In this document: one piece after another, positions 9,070 to 17,595 of the stretch | How the letters are laid out: each line of letters starts with the position of its first letter | Numbering within the stretch: the first letter of the stretch is position 1 | Assembly (NCBI GenBank): GCA_022711435.1 | Contig: JAKLFB010000018.1 | Location: 60,296-124,295, forward strand | Direction: 5' to 3' | DNA from: Verrucomicrobiota bacterium | GTDB taxonomy: Bacteria; Verrucomicrobiota; Verrucomicrobiia; Limisphaerales; UBA1319 | Length of the DNA: 64,000 nucleotides | Program-made: the position numbers and the translations under genes | The notes under the pieces: model-generated | The model's input: the letters and a program-made list of their open reading frames with translations, nothing else | The model's database searches: none | What the model was told of the DNA's origin: nothing

Positions 9070-9900
9070 ATGAACACCAACACTCCTTCACCCGCCGCGG
9101 GCTCTGCTGCCGACCTGCCGGCTGCCCTCCGGGTATTCCTGCAGACCGGGAACTACCAGCCGTGCCTCGCCGTCCTCGGGGTTCCGGGGGGGCGGAATCC
9201 GTTGCTGGCTTTGCAGGGTGCACTGCGAAGCGCCTCCACCCGTTGGGAGCGGGATGCGATCGAAGACATCGCTTTCCGGATATCCGAGGGCCAGAGCAGA
9301 CAGACAACCCCGGTGCCTGAAACAGAGGAGCTGCTCCGCGAGGTGACAAACTGTTACGGCGAGCATGCCAGCCGGTTTTTGGCCCGGGAGGACATCGAAT
9401 CGCTGGCCAAGGGCCTCTGGCGGCTCTGTGCGCCGGTCCCGAGCCAGGAGTGTTTGAAAGCGGTCCTGCAAGTCGAGCTCACCCGTGCCGTGAACGGCTT
9501 CGTGTCCGTGAAGCCTGCCCACTACGGCGATACACTCACAATCTACAACATCCACTGCCCCGAGTGTGGCGGCCAGTCGGGCGGATCTGGTTATGTCTAT
9601 TGTCCACACTGTTTATCCAGAGTGCGTGAGAGAGTGCAGGAGAGTCTGGCGTCGCTTTTTCAGGCCCTGCCAGACAGTGGAGCGCCGGACATGGAGCAGC
9701 TTTCCCGCCAGTTCCTGAAACAGTTTTTCTCGGATTACGGGTGTGATCAGTGCCACCGGCGTCCGGTCAGGCCCTGCTCCTGTGGGCGGGAGGTGGTGAT
9801 TCCAGACGATCCGCCTCCGTGCGAGGGCCAGGTCCTCAAGGGCCGGCATCTGGCCAGCGGGCACGATTGGTTCTGCTGTGTCCAACTGCGGGAGGATTGA
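9070..9900 (+). CDS. Zinc-ribbon protein of unknown function
   Basis: 276 residues with no recognised family. Residues 1-155 look helical. From about residue 159 there is a zinc ribbon (CPECGG then YCPHC, two CxxC knuckles), a helical spacer, and a second cysteine cluster (CDQCHRRPVRPCSCGR) at about 226-241. No membrane segment or signal peptide. The gene lies 12 bases after the Hsp70-like gene and 3 bases before the ExbD-like gene, so it belongs to this operon. Pairing of a cysteine-rich protein with an Hsp70-like protein recalls a DnaJ-type zinc domain, but no J-domain HPD motif is visible. The function remains open. Confidence 0.7.
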   Translation: MNTNTPSPAAGSAADLPAALRVFLQTGNYQPCLAVLGVPGGRNPLLALQGALRSASTRWERDAIEDIAFRISEGQSRQTTPVPETEELLREVTNCYGEHASRFLAREDIESLAKGLWRLCAPVPSQECLKAVLQVELTRAVNGFVSVKPAHYGDTLTIYNIHCPECGGQSGGSGYVYCPHCLSRVRERVQESLASLFQALPDSGAPDMEQLSRQFLKQFFSDYGCDQCHRRPVRPCSCGREVVIPDDPPPCEGQVLKGRHLASGHDWFCCVQLRED

Positions 9901-9903
9901 ACG

Positions 9904-11145
9904 ATGGCATCCGAAAACCATCTTGTCCAGGGCTGGGGCAAAGGCGGCATGGTCACGCCCCTGGTGGACGTGGTCTTCAACCTCATGATCACCATGTTCA
10001 TCTTCCTGATGATCTACATGGCTGTGGTCATTCCTCGGCCCAAGCGGCCCCTCCATTTTGCGGATCGGCGTTTGCCTGGAGGTGCACCGTACCAGGAATA
10101 TGCCGCACAAATTCGAGTGCTCAACGGCTCTGGCAACTTCACCTTCTACATAGGATTGACCAACTTAGCCGCCAGCCAAGGGACGATCCACGTCAACGAA
10201 ACCAATGGACTGGTGCGTGGCGTCTTTCTCGAGACGGTCCCGCCGCGAACCCGCCCTCAAGTCGTCAGCTTAGGAGCCACCATCGTCGACAACCGCATGC
10301 CCGTGACCGTTCCGCGGCAATGGGCTACCTCGTGGACCAACGGCCGAACCAACCTGAACCTCTTCTTCCACGAGGAAGTCCCACCCGAAACACGAGAACG
10401 ACTCACCGCCGACTCCAGAGAACGAACCTCCACCGAATTCACCAATACCGTCCTGTGCCACTATGCCATTCGCGGGAAACTGGACATTCAGATCCAGCCC
10501 GCCCGGGCTCCGTTCGATCCGAGCCAGAATCCGCTTCGCCTCACCGGGCCGGGCGCAGCCAAGGGAATCGTGGGCGTTCCCCTGGAAATTCCGCTGGGGC
10601 CTCTGGGCGGGCTAGAGCCGTATGAATTCCGTGCGCAGGGACTGCCGCCTTGGCTCACCGTGGACGCGCGTCGTGCTGTCCTCACCGGCACGCCCGCCCA
10701 GACCGGCCGGGTCCAGATCGCTCTCTCCGCCAAGGATGCCCAGACGCCCGTCAACGACTGGGCCGCCGCATCTCGGCTTGCAGCAAGCCCCGGGCACCCG
10801 CTCGTCTCCAGCATTCTTACTCTCGAGATCGAGGAGTTCAGGCCGCTGGGAATGAGCTGCGCTCTCCCCAGGTTCGGACGAATCGGCCAACCGTTCGGCG
10901 GCGCCGTCCTTGCCCGCGGCGGCGTCGGGCGGCGAGCCTTTATCGCGCAAGAGCTGCCTCCCGGTTTGCGGCTCGACCCGGACTCGGGCGAGATCAGCGG
11001 CACCCCCACCTCGACCACCACCAATGCCTTGTTGATCCGGGTGGTCGATGAAAGAACCAACTCCACCTCGATCCGCATGGGCAAACCCCACTGGCATGGG
11101 ATCATTGAAGCGGCGCCCAAACCGGCCATCATCCGCCCCCCTTGA
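9904..11145 (+). CDS. ExbD/TolR-type channel partner with Ig-like domains
   Basis: 413 residues, starting three bases after the previous stop. The N-terminus has the ExbD/TolR/MotB layout: a short cytoplasmic tail, then one membrane helix (residues 19-42) carrying the conserved aspartate (D22 in TPLVDVVFNLMI) that takes part in proton flow. Normal ExbD/TolR proteins are about 140 residues. Here the periplasmic part continues with at least two putative-Ig (He_PIG) domains, at about 215-300 and 315-395, with LPPWLxxD and LPPGLxLDxxxGxIxGTP signatures. It is the natural partner of the ExbB-like protein encoded at 4326. The Ig domains suggest the energised arm contacts other Ig-bearing proteins or the cell wall. 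Confidence 0.83.
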   Translation: MASENHLVQGWGKGGMVTPLVDVVFNLMITMFIFLMIYMAVVIPRPKRPLHFADRRLPGGAPYQEYAAQIRVLNGSGNFTFYIGLTNLAASQGTIHVNETNGLVRGVFLETVPPRTRPQVVSLGATIVDNRMPVTVPRQWATSWTNGRTNLNLFFHEEVPPETRERLTADSRERTSTEFTNTVLCHYAIRGKLDIQIQPARAPFDPSQNPLRLTGPGAAKGIVGVPLEIPLGPLGGLEPYEFRAQGLPPWLTVDARRAVLTGTPAQTGRVQIALSAKDAQTPVNDWAAASRLAASPGHPLVSSILTLEIEEFRPLGMSCALPRFGRIGQPFGGAVLARGGVGRRAFIAQELPPGLRLDPDSGEISGTPTSTTTNALLIRVVDERTNSTSIRMGKPHWHGIIEAAPKPAIIRPP

Positions 11146-11146
11146 G

Positions 11147-11152
11147 AGAGGA
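11147..11152 (+). promoter_or_regulatory. Ribosome binding site deciding the start at 11157
   Basis: AGAGGA lies four bases before the ATG at 11157. It favours that ATG over the in-frame TTG at 11142, which overlaps the stop of the ExbD-like gene. Confidence 0.5.
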
Positions 11153-11156
11153 CAGC

Positions 11157-13082
11157 ATGAGAACTCCGCCGAGTGTCCGCAACGCATCGTTCCCGCCGGC
11201 CGAATTGCCTTCGCCCGCCCCGTGGGCTTGGCCCGTCCTCGTGCCGCTGATGCTGGCCGCCGGCTCGGCGGTTTGGTCCACCGCCGCCGCGCCCCATCGG
11301 TTGCCCGATGGCCGTATGGGTGAACCTTACGAATACGGTGTTGCCTTCGAGGGATTCACCGAGCCGATCCGTTTCCGCTGGTCCGCACCCTTGCCCGCAG
11401 GGCTGAAGACCGAGAAATCTTTGCTCTTCGGCACGCCCCAGGTGTGGACACGCTCGCCCGTGCCGATTGCCCTCGAACTGACCGACGCCCTCGGCGAATC
11501 GGCGCGCCGGGATTTCACCCTTCTCATCCGTCCCCCGCTGCAACGGCTTCGGATCGTGACCAACAATCCGCCCGTCTTCGTCCTCGGCGAACCGGTGGAC
11601 TACGAGTTCACGGCCACCGGTGGGGAAGGCCTCTGCACGTGGGACGTGATCGAGGTCTTGTTGCCAGCGGGATTGCAGGTGGCGCTCGATGAGCCCAAAA
11701 CCAAATGCCGCATCGCCGGAACCGCCTCTGCCGTTGGCGATATTCGCGTGCGCGTCCTGGTTTCAGATGCAACCCAAACGAATGGCCCAGCTCTCATCCG
11801 CGGCTCGGTGGGACCCGCGATTGCGCCCCCTTTGGGAATCCTTTCCGCCACACTGCCACCGGCATTCTATCGGATGCCCTATTCCCAGACCCTGATCGCA
11901 ACCGGCGGTGTGCCGCCTTACCAGTGGAGCGCCCAGACGTCCTCGGCAACGTTCTCGAACTGGCTGGCTTTTGGCCCGGCTTCTGGGATGATCATGGGCA
12001 CGCCCCTGCGCATCGAGACCGTGCGCATGAATGTTGCGGTGACGGATTCTCTTGGCTCGAAGGCCACGCGCCAGGGAATCGAGCTGCGCGTCGAACCGCC
12101 GGTGGGCCACAGTGCCTTCGCGCTTCAACCCAGCGAGCTTCCCATCGCCTTGGTGGGCCAGCCCTACGCGGCCGGACTTGCTCCCGTCAACCACCGCGGT
12201 TATGTCGCATGGCAGGTCGCCGATCCACCGCCCTGGCTTAAGATCAAGACAGACGCCGATCGCCTGCGCCTCACCGGCCAGCCGGATCGACCTGGCTCAT
12301 GGAGTCTCTCCATCCAAGCGCAAGACATGGATCTGCCTGCGTCCGCGGGAACACTGAAGGCGCACGTCTTTGGTTCGATACCTGCCCAGCGGTTTTCCAT
12401 CCAGGCCATCGAGCAGAAGCCCAAACCACAGCCGTTGCGTATGCTCTCCGAAACGTTGCCTGTTGCGATTCATGGCGTACCCTACCGTGTGCATCTGGCC
12501 GCCACGGGCGGAGAAGGCCCCATCACCTTCCATGGCGACACTCGCAACGCTTCGTGGCTGACTTTATCGCCCTCCGGCCAGTTGTCCGGCACGCCTTTGC
12601 AGGTGGGCGAGGGTGAGATTCTGGTTCAGGTCAAAGACTCCCGCGGTGCGGAGTCCCCCATGCGGAAATGGACGATCAACGTGGTGGCTGCGGCCAAAGA
12701 CCCGTTTCGCATTCTCGATTTTGCTCCGCCGGTTGCGCTCGTCGGACACGCGTTTTCCTTCCAGATCCCCACTGTCGGAGGTCTGCTTCCTTACGATGTG
12801 AAGATCGCCGGCGATTTGCCGCCCGGACTACAATTGGACGCTCGCGCGCCCAGGATTTTCGGCACACCGGCTCGAGCCGGCCGTTTCCCGATCAACATAA
12901 CAGCCCGGGACTCCACCCCGAACGCCTCATTGCACCAGCGTGATCTCCTGCTCGAGGTATTGTCGGAACAGTCAATCATCTACCCGGATTGGCCCTGGAT
13001 TGTTCTGGGTCTGGGTGGGATTGTGCTGGGAACTGTGGGATTCACCATTGCCCTGCGGTCAAAGCGCAAGTCGCAGGCCTGA
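11157..13082 (+). CDS. Membrane-anchored protein of repeated putative-Ig domains
   Basis: 641 residues. A hydrophobic segment at about 20-45 (signal peptide or membrane anchor) leads into about six putative-Ig (He_PIG) repeats of some 90 residues. Each has a GxxYxxxLxAxGGxxPxxW entry and a LPxGLxLxxxxGxIxGTP exit. A membrane helix near the C-terminus (WPWIVLGLGGIVLGTVGFTI) is followed by a basic tail, KRKSQA. The protein is thus a long extracytoplasmic stalk held in the inner membrane. It is the last gene of the ExbB/ExbD run, and similar Ig units occur in the ExbD-like protein and the caspase protein, so it is probably a structural part of the same machine. The ATG was chosen over the upstream TTG because of its ribosome binding site. 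Confidence 0.75.
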   Translation: MRTPPSVRNASFPPAELPSPAPWAWPVLVPLMLAAGSAVWSTAAAPHRLPDGRMGEPYEYGVAFEGFTEPIRFRWSAPLPAGLKTEKSLLFGTPQVWTRSPVPIALELTDALGESARRDFTLLIRPPLQRLRIVTNNPPVFVLGEPVDYEFTATGGEGLCTWDVIEVLLPAGLQVALDEPKTKCRIAGTASAVGDIRVRVLVSDATQTNGPALIRGSVGPAIAPPLGILSATLPPAFYRMPYSQTLIATGGVPPYQWSAQTSSATFSNWLAFGPASGMIMGTPLRIETVRMNVAVTDSLGSKATRQGIELRVEPPVGHSAFALQPSELPIALVGQPYAAGLAPVNHRGYVAWQVADPPPWLKIKTDADRLRLTGQPDRPGSWSLSIQAQDMDLPASAGTLKAHVFGSIPAQRFSIQAIEQKPKPQPLRMLSETLPVAIHGVPYRVHLAATGGEGPITFHGDTRNASWLTLSPSGQLSGTPLQVGEGEILVQVKDSRGAESPMRKWTINVVAAAKDPFRILDFAPPVALVGHAFSFQIPTVGGLLPYDVKIAGDLPPGLQLDARAPRIFGTPARAGRFPINITARDSTPNASLHQRDLLLEVLSEQSIIYPDWPWIVLGLGGIVLGTVGFTIALRSKRKSQA

Positions 13083-13489
13083 CCCGGCGTCGTGGTCGCA
13101 GGATGCTCTGTCGAGCATCTGCCGGCTTGGGCAGGATGACACAAAATGCGTTTTCCCGAAAGAAAAGCTCTCGGAAGAGCGTTATTCCAGTATCGGGATG
13201 AACCGAGATGATCTCCGCAGTTTGAGCGAGGCAGGCGGGTGTGCAAGCTGCTGGCCCCTCCGTGTGCGGTGGTTGGCGCAGCTTGCAGTGGAGCGTCTCG
13301 GCCGGAGCGCCTGCCATCGCCGTAAATGCAAATGGCTCGAAAGCCGAACAACAATACATACTCATGCCAAACCAACGAGAATTCATGGCTGCAGCCGCTC
13401 GGAGCGCCGCTGCGCCGCATTTTAGCAATCATCGCTCGGCTGCCACAGATTGCCCCCGCTACCGACAACGCGATCCAGTGGGTCTGCCG
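13083..13489 (+). other. Intergenic region with two small hairpins
   Basis: About 400 bases without a convincing gene. Two perfect inverted repeats are visible: GATGCTC-TGTC-GAGCATC at 13102-13119 and GCTCT-CGGA-AGAGC at 13167-13180. The second is preceded by AAAA and followed by GTTATT. Either could terminate or stabilise the operon mRNA, but neither has a proper U-tract. The open frame of the next gene extends back to 13241, but that part lacks the look of a protein. Confidence 0.4.
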
Positions 13490-15229
13490 ATGGGCGGCTT
13501 GGCGGCCAAGCTGGCGCGCGGAAGCCTTTTGCTGGCCGCCACGCTATCTGCAGCGGTGGTGTTCGCTGATACTCAACAGTGGTGGTTGCCCGCTGAGCAG
13601 GATATCTACGATCTCCGGGCGAACCTGATCGGCGGCCAGACGGTGATCTCGGTGGCAGCCGGCAGCCATGTGTATCTGAACGGTCTGGAAGACGGCCAAT
13701 GGCTGCCGCTGGCGAAGATCGCCCCCCCCATTCCCGCTGATCTGTTCATGCCGGAGGGATCCGACCGATTCGTGGCGTGGAACCATACCAATGGGATATC
13801 GACGGACAACACCCTCCGGTTCTTTTCGCTCGCAAAGGAAGGAACCAACTTTGTCTGGCGCCAGGATGCAACCGCGCCATTGCCCAGATCGGATTACTGG
13901 TGGCTGCTGGCATCCAAGGCCCATGTCGCTGTGCTAAGTAGTGGGAGCCCTGCAACTTGCTGGCTTGTGAAAGAGGATCAGGAAGCATGTGCCCTCGATA
14001 CGGATGGCCGGCCGCTGGACAAAGTGCGCTTCCATGAAGCTGGGTTCACCGCGGTTTGGCGAAGCAGTCCTTCCGGCCCCGTTACCTTCAACGCCGCCAC
14101 GTGGACGATGGATGGCACGAAGTCGAACACGATGCAGCGTGAATCTCAAGAAGCAGAAGACGCTGTGTTCTTAGGCGACCATTCGGTCTTCATCTGGATG
14201 AAGCAAACGGCGTCGATCGAGCAGTTCGCCGTGCCGGGATTCGAGAAGGTCGGTGTTGTCAGCGTGCCCGGTTGCACCGCGGTATCCCAGGTGCTCGAGA
14301 CCTCTGACAAAGCCGATGGTTTAGTCGTCGTCGGATACCGGCAAGAGAACCGGACTCTCTGGCGGCTGGGCCAAGATGGCGCGGAGCGGTACTGCGTGCC
14401 GTTATCGTCTGGCCTCGACCTGGTTGCGGACTCCCGGCTTCAGACTGCCATCAGCCCTTGTATGGCATCGGGCCATTACGATGATTCGGCCCGGCTCATC
14501 GACTTGGCAAACGGCGCGACCTTGGTCTATCGCCTGTTTTCAGATGGCGGTCCCGCAACGCAACAGATCATGGTCGATGGGGGCCCAGCCGGCGCGTTCG
14601 CTGTCAAGGGCTGCTTCTGGCGTGATGGATTGGAGATCGTCCGCGTCAGCCCGGATGGGCCTGCCCCCCAGATGCCTTATGAGCTGTCGGTTTACCCTCT
14701 TCAACATGTGGCAATTTTTGCGGCGGCTGAGATCGGAAAACCGATGACGTTGCCCATAACGATCACAAACAGCCTGATCGAATATCGAAGAGCTGAAGTC
14801 CTCATCAGCCACGTGGGCGATGGAGCGTGCTTCGCTGTCCCGAACCAGGTTGTCACTGTTCCTGCAGAAGGCGCATCACTTGCGGAGATCACGTTCACTG
14901 CCCCCGTCGAGGGGCAGTACTGGGCGGAAGCTCATATCCTCAACCAATCGGGGCACTTCGTGCCCATTCTGCTGCTCGCTCACACGCGCAACGCGGCCGA
15001 GTTGAAGCCAGCATCGCTCACGATCCGCGCCGCGTCGCCCGGCCTTGTCGAGTTGGAGTGGCTGGAACCGTTCAGCGCTTTTCCCTTCATGTTGGAGTAT
15101 GCCAACACCATCGGCGAAGCATGGCGCTCCGCAAATCATCCCATCTCCTTAGCGGGTACAACGCGGCGCAAAGCCGCCGTGGACACCGACGACGCGGCGA
15201 TGTTCTTCCGACTGCGCTCTGGGCCGTAG
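13490..15229 (+). CDS. Secreted protein of unknown function
   Basis: 579 residues from the ATG that begins a clear signal peptide (basic LAAKLARGS, then LLLAATLSAAVVFA, cleavage near ADTQQWW). Earlier ATGs in the same frame (for example 13364) would place the signal peptide internally. The body is rich in beta-strand and might form a propeller, but no family is recognised. About residues 410-480 resemble an Ig-like or CARDB-type module. The tail, ending DDAAMFFRLRSGP, is like the C-terminal beta module common in exported Verrucomicrobiota proteins. It lies between the two caspase-containing gene groups on the same strand; whether it belongs functionally to either is unknown. Confidence 0.65.
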   Translation: MGGLAAKLARGSLLLAATLSAAVVFADTQQWWLPAEQDIYDLRANLIGGQTVISVAAGSHVYLNGLEDGQWLPLAKIAPPIPADLFMPEGSDRFVAWNHTNGISTDNTLRFFSLAKEGTNFVWRQDATAPLPRSDYWWLLASKAHVAVLSSGSPATCWLVKEDQEACALDTDGRPLDKVRFHEAGFTAVWRSSPSGPVTFNAATWTMDGTKSNTMQRESQEAEDAVFLGDHSVFIWMKQTASIEQFAVPGFEKVGVVSVPGCTAVSQVLETSDKADGLVVVGYRQENRTLWRLGQDGAERYCVPLSSGLDLVADSRLQTAISPCMASGHYDDSARLIDLANGATLVYRLFSDGGPATQQIMVDGGPAGAFAVKGCFWRDGLEIVRVSPDGPAPQMPYELSVYPLQHVAIFAAAEIGKPMTLPITITNSLIEYRRAEVLISHVGDGACFAVPNQVVTVPAEGASLAEITFTAPVEGQYWAEAHILNQSGHFVPILLLAHTRNAAELKPASLTIRAASPGLVELEWLEPFSAFPFMLEYANTIGEAWRSANHPISLAGTTRRKAAVDTDDAAMFFRLRSGP

Positions 15230-15392
15230 GTTTTCGGCTGGACGAATCCGAACGGCAGGTGTGTTTCCATAGCCGTTGGCGCTGAGGGTCGATTTTGAAA
15301 GAAGGCCGGGCTGGGCCGCGGGCCATTGCCGGCATCGCGGCCTGCTTGCATAGGCGGGCGCGAGTATGTACGGTGCATTGATCGTCACGGCT

Positions 15393-17279
15393 ATGAAACG
15401 CACTGCTTTGTTGATTGGCCTCAACCATTATGCGGACCAGGGGATCAGCCGCCTGGAATGCGCCGAGCGCGACGTGCTCGAACTGGACTTCTACCTGAAC
15501 CGGCAGTGTGAGTTCAAAACCCGCAAACTGCTCAACGAGCAAGCCACCAAGCCGGCCATTACGAAGGCCATTCGCGACATGTGCGCCGGGTTGAGCGCCG
15601 AAGATCTGCTGCTGATCTACTTCGGCGGTCATGGGCACGAGGACCCGGCGACTGGCCAGCAGGTGCTGCTGCCGTATGAGGTCGATCTCCGGGACATCGA
15701 GGACAACTTGCAGCCGGCGCTGGTGCCGGTGCGGGGTTTGGAGTCGGCGACGGCGCGGTGCGGCGCGACCCGAGTTTTCTTGCTGGATGCGTGCCGGACC
15801 GGGCTGCGAGCGGGAGCCAAAGATAGCCATGCGCGATTTGCGGAGGCGGCGGGCCGGGACATTGAGGCGATGGCGCAGGACGCGCGTTCCAACCCGCCGC
15901 TGGTGACGGTCTGCGCGTGCAGTCCTGGGCAGCGGGCATACGAGCTGCCGGAGGTGGGGCGGGGAGCGTTCAGCCTGGCTTTGCAAGAAGTCTGGGCCCA
16001 ATACGCCTCCGGCGATATGGAATTTGCATTGCCGGGCCAGGCAGTGGATTTGCTCAGCAAGCGGATGACGGCGCTGTTGAAGGAGCACAGACGGACGGGC
16101 CGGCAGGATCCGTTCATCACGGCCAATCGCGGGACGGTGGTGCTGTCCGCAAGACGCGCGGTTGGTCGGCGGGACATGGCGACGGTGGTATGCCCCGTGG
16201 ATGGCCTGCGCAACGAGCCGTCGATCACGTTCTGTTGCCGGGTGTGCAAGCGGGATTACCTGTGCCGATCCCACTATGAGGAGAAGCGGCGCTGTTGCCA
16301 GGAGTGCGCGGTGGCGTTGGAGGCGGAGGAGAGAGAGGCAACCGGGCCTGTTTCAGTGGCGGAATTACCGGCCGTGATGGAAAAGGCCTTAGGCAGCGCC
16401 AAGCCCGAGGTCCAAGCCTTGGCTCGCCAAGTGGTTGCCCAGATCCAGGCCCATGAGCAGGCCGAGGCTGAACGACGGGCAAAGGCTGCGGAAGAAGCCA
16501 AGGCTCAAGCCGAACGCCAACGGCGGGAAGAGGCAGCGCGAAGAAATCTTCCCAAGGCGGCTAAGGAACAGCCATGGGAGAACAGCCTGGGGATGATGTT
16601 CGTGCCGGTGCCGGGGACGGAAGTGTTGTTCTCGATTTGGGAAACACGGGTAAAGGATTACGCGGCCTATGCGCAGGCAAGCACGGGCGTAGATGCGTTG
16701 TGGCGCAAACCTGTCTTTGAAGGCGTACCCGTGACGCCCAGCGAAGATTGTCCAGTGGTCAATGTGAGCTGGGAAGATGCGAAGGCGTTTAGCCGGTGGC
16801 TGACGGAGAAAGAGCGGGCAGAAGGGCGGCTGAGGCCGGACCAGGAGTATCGGTTGCCCACGGACGCCGAATGGAGCGCAGCGGTGGGGCTAAAGGAGCC
16901 GGCAGACGGGACGCCGAAAGAGAAGGACATGAAGATAACTAACGTCTATCCTTGGGGTACGGGGTGGCCGCCGCCGAAGGGGGCTGGGAACTATGCCAAG
17001 AGCAATTACGGAAGTTACGACGACGGGTATGCAACGACGTCGCCGGTGGGGAGTTTTCCTGCGAATCAGTATGGGCTTTACGATCTAGGGGGCAACGTGT
17101 GGGAATGGTGCGAAGACTGGTATGACTCGGCCGAATCGAAGTATCGCGCGCTGCGGGGGGGGTCGTGGCGCCTCCTCGAAAGCGTCTACCTTCTGTCCTC
17201 GTACCGCGCCCACATCCCCCCTCAGGATCGTTACGAGTACGTTGGATTTCGATGTGTGTTGGGGATTTCTCGTCGGTAG
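15393..17279 (+). CDS. Caspase-like peptidase with zinc-finger, coiled-coil and FGE-like (possibly DGR-diversified) domain
   Basis: 628 residues from ATG 15393, where MKRTALLIGLNHY begins the caspase fold; an ATG at 15366 is also possible. Catalytic His in FGGHGH (H80) and Cys in LLDACRTG (C134). Residues about 265-310 carry a cysteine/histidine cluster (VVCPVDG, CCRVCKRDYLCRSH, CCQEC) like a treble-clef or B-box finger. A charged coiled coil follows (about 345-390, rich in A, E, K, R, Q). The C-terminal 230 residues are one FGE-like domain (NSLGMMFVPVPG, YPWG, YDLGGNVWEW, LRGGSW, VGFRC). The FGE cysteine pair is missing. The last stretch after GGSW has the residue and codon pattern of a DGR variable region (separate entry). 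Likely a protease effector with a recognition head. Confidence 0.85.
   Translation: MKRTALLIGLNHYADQGISRLECAERDVLELDFYLNRQCEFKTRKLLNEQATKPAITKAIRDMCAGLSAEDLLLIYFGGHGHEDPATGQQVLLPYEVDLRDIEDNLQPALVPVRGLESATARCGATRVFLLDACRTGLRAGAKDSHARFAEAAGRDIEAMAQDARSNPPLVTVCACSPGQRAYELPEVGRGAFSLALQEVWAQYASGDMEFALPGQAVDLLSKRMTALLKEHRRTGRQDPFITANRGTVVLSARRAVGRRDMATVVCPVDGLRNEPSITFCCRVCKRDYLCRSHYEEKRRCCQECAVALEAEEREATGPVSVAELPAVMEKALGSAKPEVQALARQVVAQIQAHEQAEAERRAKAAEEAKAQAERQRREEAARRNLPKAAKEQPWENSLGMMFVPVPGTEVLFSIWETRVKDYAAYAQASTGVDALWRKPVFEGVPVTPSEDCPVVNVSWEDAKAFSRWLTEKERAEGRLRPDQEYRLPTDAEWSAAVGLKEPADGTPKEKDMKITNVYPWGTGWPPPKGAGNYAKSNYGSYDDGYATTSPVGSFPANQYGLYDLGGNVWEWCEDWYDSAESKYRALRGGSWRLLESVYLLSSYRAHIPPQDRYEYVGFRCVLGISRR
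17151..17265 (+). other. Candidate DGR variable region at the 3' end of the caspase-FGE gene
   Basis: The segment encodes LRGGSW, about 28 residues, then VGFRC. It fits the form known for diversified C-type-lectin/FGE proteins: GGSW-variable-R-variable-P-variable-R-variable-GFR. At the positions that are Asn in typical templates the codons are CGC, CTC, CTC, AGC, GTC, TAC, TAC, GCC, ATC, CCC, GAT, TAC and TAC. These look like AAC/AAT codons randomised at adenines. No template repeat or reverse transcriptase is seen in the window, so the assignment rests on pattern alone. Confidence 0.45.
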
Positions 17280-17396
17280 GTGGTCTGTCGAAGGGGGCGA
17301 TGCCGCATGGGATGAGTTTGGAAAGCTTTTTCCCTCGGGCGGCGTCTTTTCTCTTGTGGGGTGCAGCCGCGCTCTATCCAAGCGGAGATCGACATA

Positions 17397-17594
17397 ATGA
17401 CCGCCAGCCGCAACGTGAACTGGAGCTGGGACAAGATTCTCGGCGCAATGGCTGTCTGCGCTGTCCTTGGCGCCCTCGCCATCGGCCGTGCCAAGTGGTG
17501 GCGCCAATCCCGCCGCCCCTCGGGGGCACAGCCCACGGTGGATCTTGCCCTCATCGAGGAAACAGGAGTTGCCACCGAAGCAGGCGGCAGGTAA
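17397..17594 (+). CDS. Small single-pass membrane protein
   Basis: 65 residues from the ATG preceded by AGCGGAG about nine bases upstream. One hydrophobic helix (about residues 14-30, ILGAMAVCAVLGALAIG) is followed by a basic segment KWWRQSRR, so the C-terminus is probably cytoplasmic. No family is recognised. The stop at 17594 is directly followed by the start proposed for the CHAT protease, implying coupling; it may be a membrane partner of that protein. Confidence 0.55.
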   Translation: MTASRNVNWSWDKILGAMAVCAVLGALAIGRAKWWRQSRRPSGAQPTVDLALIEETGVATEAGGR

Positions 17595-17595
17595 T

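Noticed and set aside
4326..11145. Zorya defence system (ZorA/ZorB-like channel pair)
   Set aside because: The ExbB/ExbD-like pair and the long cytoplasmic tail recall ZorAB, but the expected ZorC/ZorD/ZorE genes (helicase or nuclease) are absent and the partner lacks an OmpA-type end.
11142..11156. TTG at 11142 as start of the Ig-repeat gene
   Set aside because: ATG 11157 has a ribosome binding site directly before it, and the five extra residues add nothing recognisable.
13241..13489. Longer N-terminus for the secreted protein
   Set aside because: It would place a clear signal peptide inside the protein, and the extra residues look like translated intergenic sequence.
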